64,000 bases of DNA from Actinomycetota bacterium (GTDB lineage Bacteria > Actinomycetota > Actinomycetes > S36-B12 > UBA5976): positions 1 through 64,000 of the forward strand of contig WLPX01000006.1 in assembly GCA_009698575.1 (NCBI GenBank), read 5' to 3'. Every line of letters begins with the position of its first letter. The stretch's first letter is position 1. The notes under the pieces are model-generated. The model was not told where the DNA came from. It searched no databases and saw only the letters and a list, made by a program, of their open reading frames with translations. The position numbers were made by a program, and so were the translations under genes. Shown one piece after another: positions 59,926 to 64,000 of the stretch.

Positions 59926-62730
59926 GTGGGTGTTCTAGACAAAATTCTTCGTGCTGGCGAAGGAAAGATTCTGCGAAACCTGGAGTCCTTAGCGGCCCAA
60001 GTTAATTTACTTGAAGAGCACTATGTGGCCTTGAGTGATGACGAACTAAGAAACTTGACTTCAGATTTTAAGAACCGAATAGACAACGGCGAATCACTTA
60101 ATGAATTGTTACCAGAAGCGTTCGCCGCAGTTCGCGAAGCCAGTAAGCGCACTTTAGGTCAGCGCCATTACGACGTGCAGTTAATGGGTGGCGCTGCATT
60201 ACATTTAGGCAACATCGCAGAAATGCGAACTGGTGAAGGTAAAACTCTAGTTTCAACCTTGCCTGCATATTTAAATGCACTTTCAGGTCGCGGCGTTCAT
60301 GTTGTAACAGTTAACGATTACTTGGCCGCACGTGACGCACAATGGATGGGTCGAGTGCACCGTTTTCTTGGCTTAACTGTTGGCACAATTCTTTCCGACA
60401 TGAATCCAGAGCAACGCCGAGTTTCTTATAACTGCGACATCACATATGGCACGAATAACGAATTCGGTTTTGACTATCTGCGCGACAACATGACACTTAA
60501 TCCAGCTGAGCGCGTTCAGCGCGATTACAACTTTGCGATTGTTGATGAAGTTGACTCCATCTTGATCGACGAAGCACGCACTCCACTTTTGATTAGCGGA
60601 TCAGTAGAAGTGAATTCAGGATCGAAGTGGTATGGAACTGCGGCTAAATTAGTTGCCAAATTGATACCGGATACAGATTACATTGTTGATGAGAAAAAGA
60701 AGAGCGCTTCTTTCCTCACTCCCGGCATGGTTAAATTAGAAGATTGGTTAGGCACCGACGAATTATTCGGTGTTGCGGCTGCAGAAAATTTGGGTCAATC
60801 TGAATATTATATGGATCATAAATTTGAATCAAAAAGTGAAAATACCGAACTGGTAAAAGTTCTAAACGCTGCATTGAAAGCACGCACCCTTTTCAAGAAA
60901 GATAAAGACTACGTCGTTATGAACGGCGAAGTCTTAATTGTGGATGAACATACTGGTCGTATTTTGGCTGGCCGTCGATACAACGATGGTTTGCACCAAG
61001 CGATTGAAGCTAAGGAAATTGAAGCTAAGGAAAACGTCCAAATCCAAGTTGAGAATCAGACTTTTGCAACTATCACGATTCAAAATTATTTCCGTATGTA
61101 CGACAAGCTTTCCGGCATGACTGGTACTGCCATGACCGAAGCTTCCGAATTCGATCAGATCTACAAACTTGGCGTAGTACCAATTCCTTCAAATCGTCCA
61201 CTGCAGCGAATTGATCAATCAGATTTGGTTTATAGAACTGAAGATTCCAAATTCAAGGCCGTAGTTGCAGACATTGAAGCAAAGCACAAAGCTGGCCAGC
61301 CAGTTTTAGTTGGTACCACAAGCGTTGAGAAAAGCGAAGTAGTTTCTAAGTATTTGACTCGGGTAGGAATTCGCCACGAAGTCTTAAATGCGAAACAACA
61401 CGATCGTGAAGCAGCCATTGTGGCGGAAGCTGGTCGAAAAGGCGCAGTCACAGTTGCTACCAACATGGCAGGTCGTGGAACTGACATCATGCTTGGTGGT
61501 AATCCAGAGTTTCGGGCTACGCAAGAACTGGATCGTCGAGGCTTAGATCCAGTAGAAAACCAAGTCGAGTATGAGGCAGCTTGGCATTCCGCACTGGAAG
61601 CAGCACAGGCTGCAGTTGCCGCAGAACATGATGAAGTCGTGGCAGCTGGCGGCCTCTATGTATTAGGTACCGAACGTCATGAGTCCCGCCGTATTGATAA
61701 TCAGTTACGCGGTCGTTCTGGTCGCCAAGGTGACCCAGGCGAAACTCGCTTCTACTTGTCACTCGAAGACGACTTGATGCGCTTGTTCAAAGGCGACATG
61801 GTCAATTCCTTCCTGCAAAGATTTAATGTTCCCGATGATGTACCTATTGAAGCCAAGATGGTGACCAATTCAATTAGGTCAGCGCAAACTCAAGTAGAAG
61901 CGCAAAACTTTGAAATTCGTAAAAATGTTTTGAAGTATGACGAGGTAATGAACCGCCAACGCCAAGTTGTTTATGGAGAACGCTCTCGTGTGCTCGATGG
62001 CGAAGATATCCAAGATCAGATAATTAGTTTCATGAACGACACTATTGCTGCGTACGTAGCTGCAGAAACAGCCGAAGGCTTTCCAGAGGAATGGGATCTG
62101 CCGAAACTTTGGAACGCACTCAAGACGCTTTACCCAATTGAAATATCGATTGATGACATGGTGAAAGCAGCTGGTGGTGATTCAGCTGACCTTTCTGCCG
62201 AATTTATGACAGCAACTTTGCAAGAAGACATCCATCGCGCTTATCTAGCTCGGGAAGCTGAACTGGAAGCGCCCGTCATGCGCGAACTTGAACGCAGAGT
62301 AATTTTGTCTGTGCTGGATCGTAAGTGGCGCGAACATCTTTATGAGATGGATTATCTACAAGAGGGAATTGGCTTGCGAGCAATGGCACAGCGTGACCCA
62401 CTTGTTGAGTATCAGCGCGAAGGTTTTGATTTGTTCGTTGCCATGATGGACGCGATTAAAGAAGAATCTGTCGGATACTTATTTAATGTTGAGGTAACCG
62501 TTACACCACACGTTCACAATGCTGGCGAAGCCGATGACGTCGAAGTTGAAGCCAAGGGTCTATCGCAACCATCGACCGCACCTGCGCTGCAGTATTCCGG
62601 ACCGAGCGAAACTGGAGAAGCTACATCTAAGGCAGTTTCAAACGATACATATGCAAATGTGGGACGCAATGAACCGTGTCCATGTGGATCAGGCAGCAAG
62701 TTCAAGAAGTGCCACGGCGCAACAAATTAG
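59926..62730 (+). CDS. secA: Protein translocase ATPase SecA
   Basis: A 934-residue SecA, the motor of the SecYEG pathway. Walker A is MRTGEGKT near residue 101, the DEAD-like motif is [13 protein letters not shown] (near 205), [13 protein letters not shown] and [20 protein letters not shown] belong to the second motor half, and the C-terminus has a zinc-binding SEC-C tail ([17 protein letters not shown]) after a variable linker. The start is a GTG with AAGGA seven bases upstream. The SEC-C tail marks the essential SecA1 type. The stop codon overlaps that of the convergent gene by 4 bp (TTAG). Confidence 0.98.
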   Translation: MGVLDKILRAGEGKILRNLESLAAQVNLLEEHYVALSDDELRNLTSDFKNRIDNGESLNELLPEAFAAVREASKRTLGQRHYDVQLMGGAALHLGNIAEMRTGEGKTLVSTLPAYLNALSGRGVHVVTVNDYLAARDAQWMGRVHRFLGLTVGTILSDMNPEQRRVSYNCDITYGTNNEFGFDYLRDNMTLNPAERVQRDYNFAIVDEVDSILIDEARTPLLISGSVEVNSGSKWYGTAAKLVAKLIPDTDYIVDEKKKSASFLTPGMVKLEDWLGTDELFGVAAAENLGQSEYYMDHKFESKSENTELVKVLNAALKARTLFKKDKDYVVMNGEVLIVDEHTGRILAGRRYNDGLHQAIEAKEIEAKENVQIQVENQTFATITIQNYFRMYDKLSGMTGTAMTEASEFDQIYKLGVVPIPSNRPLQRIDQSDLVYRTEDSKFKAVVADIEAKHKAGQPVLVGTTSVEKSEVVSKYLTRVGIRHEVLNAKQHDREAAIVAEAGRKGAVTVATNMAGRGTDIMLGGNPEFRATQELDRRGLDPVENQVEYEAAWHSALEAAQAAVAAEHDEVVAAGGLYVLGTERHESRRIDNQLRGRSGRQGDPGETRFYLSLEDDLMRLFKGDMVNSFLQRFNVPDDVPIEAKMVTNSIRSAQTQVEAQNFEIRKNVLKYDEVMNRQRQVVYGERSRVLDGEDIQDQIISFMNDTIAAYVAAETAEGFPEEWDLPKLWNALKTLYPIEISIDDMVKAAGGDSADLSAEFMTATLQEDIHRAYLAREAELEAPVMRELERRVILSVLDRKWREHLYEMDYLQEGIGLRAMAQRDPLVEYQREGFDLFVAMMDAIKEESVGYLFNVEVTVTPHVHNAGEADDVEVEAKGLSQPSTAPALQYSGPSETGEATSKAVSNDTYANVGRNEPCPCGSGSKFKKCHGATN

Positions 62731-63257
62731 TGGGGTAAGGCGACTTCTAAATTTGTAGCGCGCCAACGTCCATCTAGTCCTTCAAGGCGTATTGCCAATG
62801 CAAATGAACGATTCGGTGTCCCAAAAACCGAACTAACTTCAGCGACACCATCGTCTGTTTCATGCACATGAATACTACGCACACCTAGCCGGGGCATTTT
62901 ATTGCGAGCAATATGACCCTGAAGCTGAACCATAACTTCTGGTGTAATCCATCTGTTCAGTTGCGCAGCAGGCCGAGCGCCATTTACTACTTCAACTAAG
63001 GCATGAACTAAGCGCATCGACCACTGTTTAGCTGATGGTAAATCCACGCGCGCAGTCGCTTGTGGCTCAAAGCTGTCGGATCGATTTTCCGCCATGCGTG
63101 GCGGCAAGTACTTGAGTGCATTAGCACCATCAGTTGGCCATTCAAATGGCAGCGTTTCTTGTAATCCGTATTTAGTGCGAACTGGCAAGTTGATGATGTT
63201 TGCAGACTTGGGCTTGTTGGCCCCAGGCACTGGCAGTGCATAGATAATTGCAGTCAT
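62727..63257 (-). CDS. Conserved actinobacterial protein (possibly DUF6459)
   Basis: A 176-residue soluble protein. An N-terminal ~75 residues look disordered and Pro/Asn-rich; the C-terminal ~100 form an alpha+beta domain with [51 protein letters not shown] and [13 protein letters not shown]. It resembles a family seen beside secA in Actinobacteria, which I believe is DUF6459; that name is from memory and uncertain. No catalytic motif stands out. GGGGGGAA lies just before the ATG, a strong ribosome site. Function unknown. Confidence 0.75.
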   Translation of the reverse strand: MTAIIYALPVPGANKPKSANIINLPVRTKYGLQETLPFEWPTDGANALKYLPPRMAENRSDSFEPQATARVDLPSAKQWSMRLVHALVEVVNGARPAAQLNRWITPEVMVQLQGHIARNKMPRLGVRSIHVHETDDGVAEVSSVFGTPNRSFALAIRLEGLDGRWRATNLEVALPH

Positions 63258-63428
63258 TGTTTCCCCCCGAAACGTATAGCAATTGCGAAACTGGCCACCG
63301 CTACCTGCAAGTGCTTGCTGGTGCGTACTAGTGCCGCTTGGAACTTTTATTCCCCCAAAAACTCCAATACAAACTTTCTAATTTCCCTTGCGTTTCTTGT
63401 CAATACGTGTCGTTGGTTTCATCTGAAT

Positions 63429-63458
63429 CTGTGGATATCTCAAGTGAATTATCCACAG
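63429..63458. promoter_or_regulatory. Inverted pair of DnaA-box-like sites
   Basis: CTGTGGATA (63429-63437) and TATCCACAG (63450-63458) form a perfect 9-bp inverted repeat with a 12-bp spacer. TTATCCACA at 63449-63457 is a perfect match to the consensus DnaA box TTATNCACA; the left arm is the opposite-strand ATATCCACA, one mismatch. The pair lies about 50 bp before the last gene of the window and 170 bp from the divergent gene. It has the look of a DnaA-binding control site; a full origin is not present. The rest of the 251-bp gap (63258-63508) shows no other clear feature. Confidence 0.45.
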
Positions 63459-63508
63459 GTGAAAATCTTTGCCAGCCTTAGCAGCGGAAATTGGAGTGGA
63501 ATCTAGCT

Positions 63509-64000
63509 ATGACAATTCCGCAAGATCCGGACACCGAACCGGCAGAGTCGCTGGTCCTTGCTGAGTTGAGTCGAGTATTGGGCCAGGCACTAGATGAAGT
63601 AGAAAGTGAAGAGCGCTTGGATCTGGCATACGAAGTAATGGAGACAGTTAGATTTGAACACTCGCATATTTCGTGGCTCGACCGAATTCGAAATACATCA
63701 TCTGACATGGAACTGCATGTCGCGCATACGCAAATACCTCTATTGAGCGCCCGCTTAGTGAATTGGGCAGATCCATTCATGATCCTTCGAAATGTCTCTC
63801 ATCAGTATTTTGTAAATTCCAACTTTGTCGTTGCTGCATGTGGCCTAAATCCGCTTGCCAAAGTGGTAACTAGCCCAGATCGTATTAATTGGCTTGACAA
63901 CGTTTGGTTTCATGAGCTTGCTGACCGAAGGCAATTAGTGACTTGGTATCTCGCCGGCGACCAAATATTTGATGGCTATTGCTTGCGCACTGGATTTGAT
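63509..64000 (+). CDS. Unknown protein (3' end outside window)
   Basis: An ATG at 63509 opens a frame that continues without a stop for 164 codons to the window edge. GGAG lies 12 bases upstream, a loose ribosome site. The N-terminus is acidic (MTIPQDPDTEPAESL), followed by a helix-rich stretch (ESEERLDLAYEVMETV) and then a mixed fold with several Trp residues. There is no signal peptide or membrane helix in the visible part. I do not recognise a family. Two DnaA-box-like sites lie in the upstream region. Confidence 0.7.
   Translation, partial: MTIPQDPDTEPAESLVLAELSRVLGQALDEVESEERLDLAYEVMETVRFEHSHISWLDRIRNTSSDMELHVAHTQIPLLSARLVNWADPFMILRNVSHQYFVNSNFVVAACGLNPLAKVVTSPDRINWLDNVWFHELADRRQLVTWYLAGDQIFDGYCLRTGFD

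Noticed and set aside
63429-63458. Chromosomal replication origin
   Set aside because: Only two DnaA-like boxes and no dnaA, dnaN, AT-rich unwinding stretch or origin-linked genes are nearby.

Overview
The window reads as a chromosomal segment of a streamlined, low-GC actinobacterium. A freshwater Nanopelagicales (acI-type) bacterium is my best guess, from base composition, gene packing and gene content; no rRNA is present to settle it. Actinobacterial hallmarks are a mycothiol-conjugate amidase (mca) beside greA and a DUF4307 protein, a MoeA-like gene followed by a GlpR/SepX-type membrane protein, an FtsB-DUF501-Ppx block after enolase, a Pmt mannosyltransferase divergent from rsmI, and a G5-domain murein enzyme between tatD and rsmA. 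From memory, much of 13.9-45.3 kb follows the gene order of Mycobacterium tuberculosis Rv0991c-Rv1026, and 51.4-53.5 kb resembles Rv1080c-Rv1083.

Layout. 0-3.6 kb: the 3' end of a collagen-like (Gly-X-Y) gene, a membrane-anchored unknown and a large multi-spanning membrane protein. 3.7-13.6 kb: tRNA-Lys, an SDR, malic enzyme, YceI, a 64-residue orphan, moaC-mog-DUF445, then a leftward group (Ca2+ antiporter-like and Sua5-type genes; FAD oxidoreductase and glycosylase-like genes). 13.7-23.3 kb: small proteins, SAF and FmdB proteins, paired fluoride channels, folate cyclo-ligase, galU, the MoeA-like gene, a RimJ-like acetyltransferase, the GlpR-like protein, copper chaperone and CopA, and Pmt. 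23.4-45.4 kb: housekeeping core (rsmI, metG, tatD, rsmA, ispE, glmU, prs, rplY, pth, mfd, mazG, eno, ftsB, ppx) with tRNA-Gln and an odd tRNA with a UAA anticodon. 45.5-59.7 kb: BI-1-like protein, msrA, an exporter, threonine dehydratase, a DrrAB-like ABC pair, greA-DUF4307/mca, SURF1, DUF3817, a cation efflux protein, an MMPL transporter and a SpoIID/LytB-like wall protein. 59.9-64 kb: secA, a conserved actinobacterial protein, and a gene running off the window.

The genome is extremely compact. No gene-free stretch exceeds about 250 bp. Five convergent gene pairs share a 4-bp overlap of their two stop codons. Only two clear intrinsic terminators were found. At least nine genes have a TANNNT -10 hexamer 6-7 nt before the start codon, which points to leaderless transcription. 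I saw no insertion sequence, prophage, CRISPR array or antiphage cassette.

The best candidates for something little described are: a MoeA-like protein lacking the central domain, coupled to GlpR and probably acting in cell division rather than cofactor synthesis; the class-I-shaped tRNA with a UAA anticodon; the collagen-like surface gene cluster; and several unassigned operator-like repeats.
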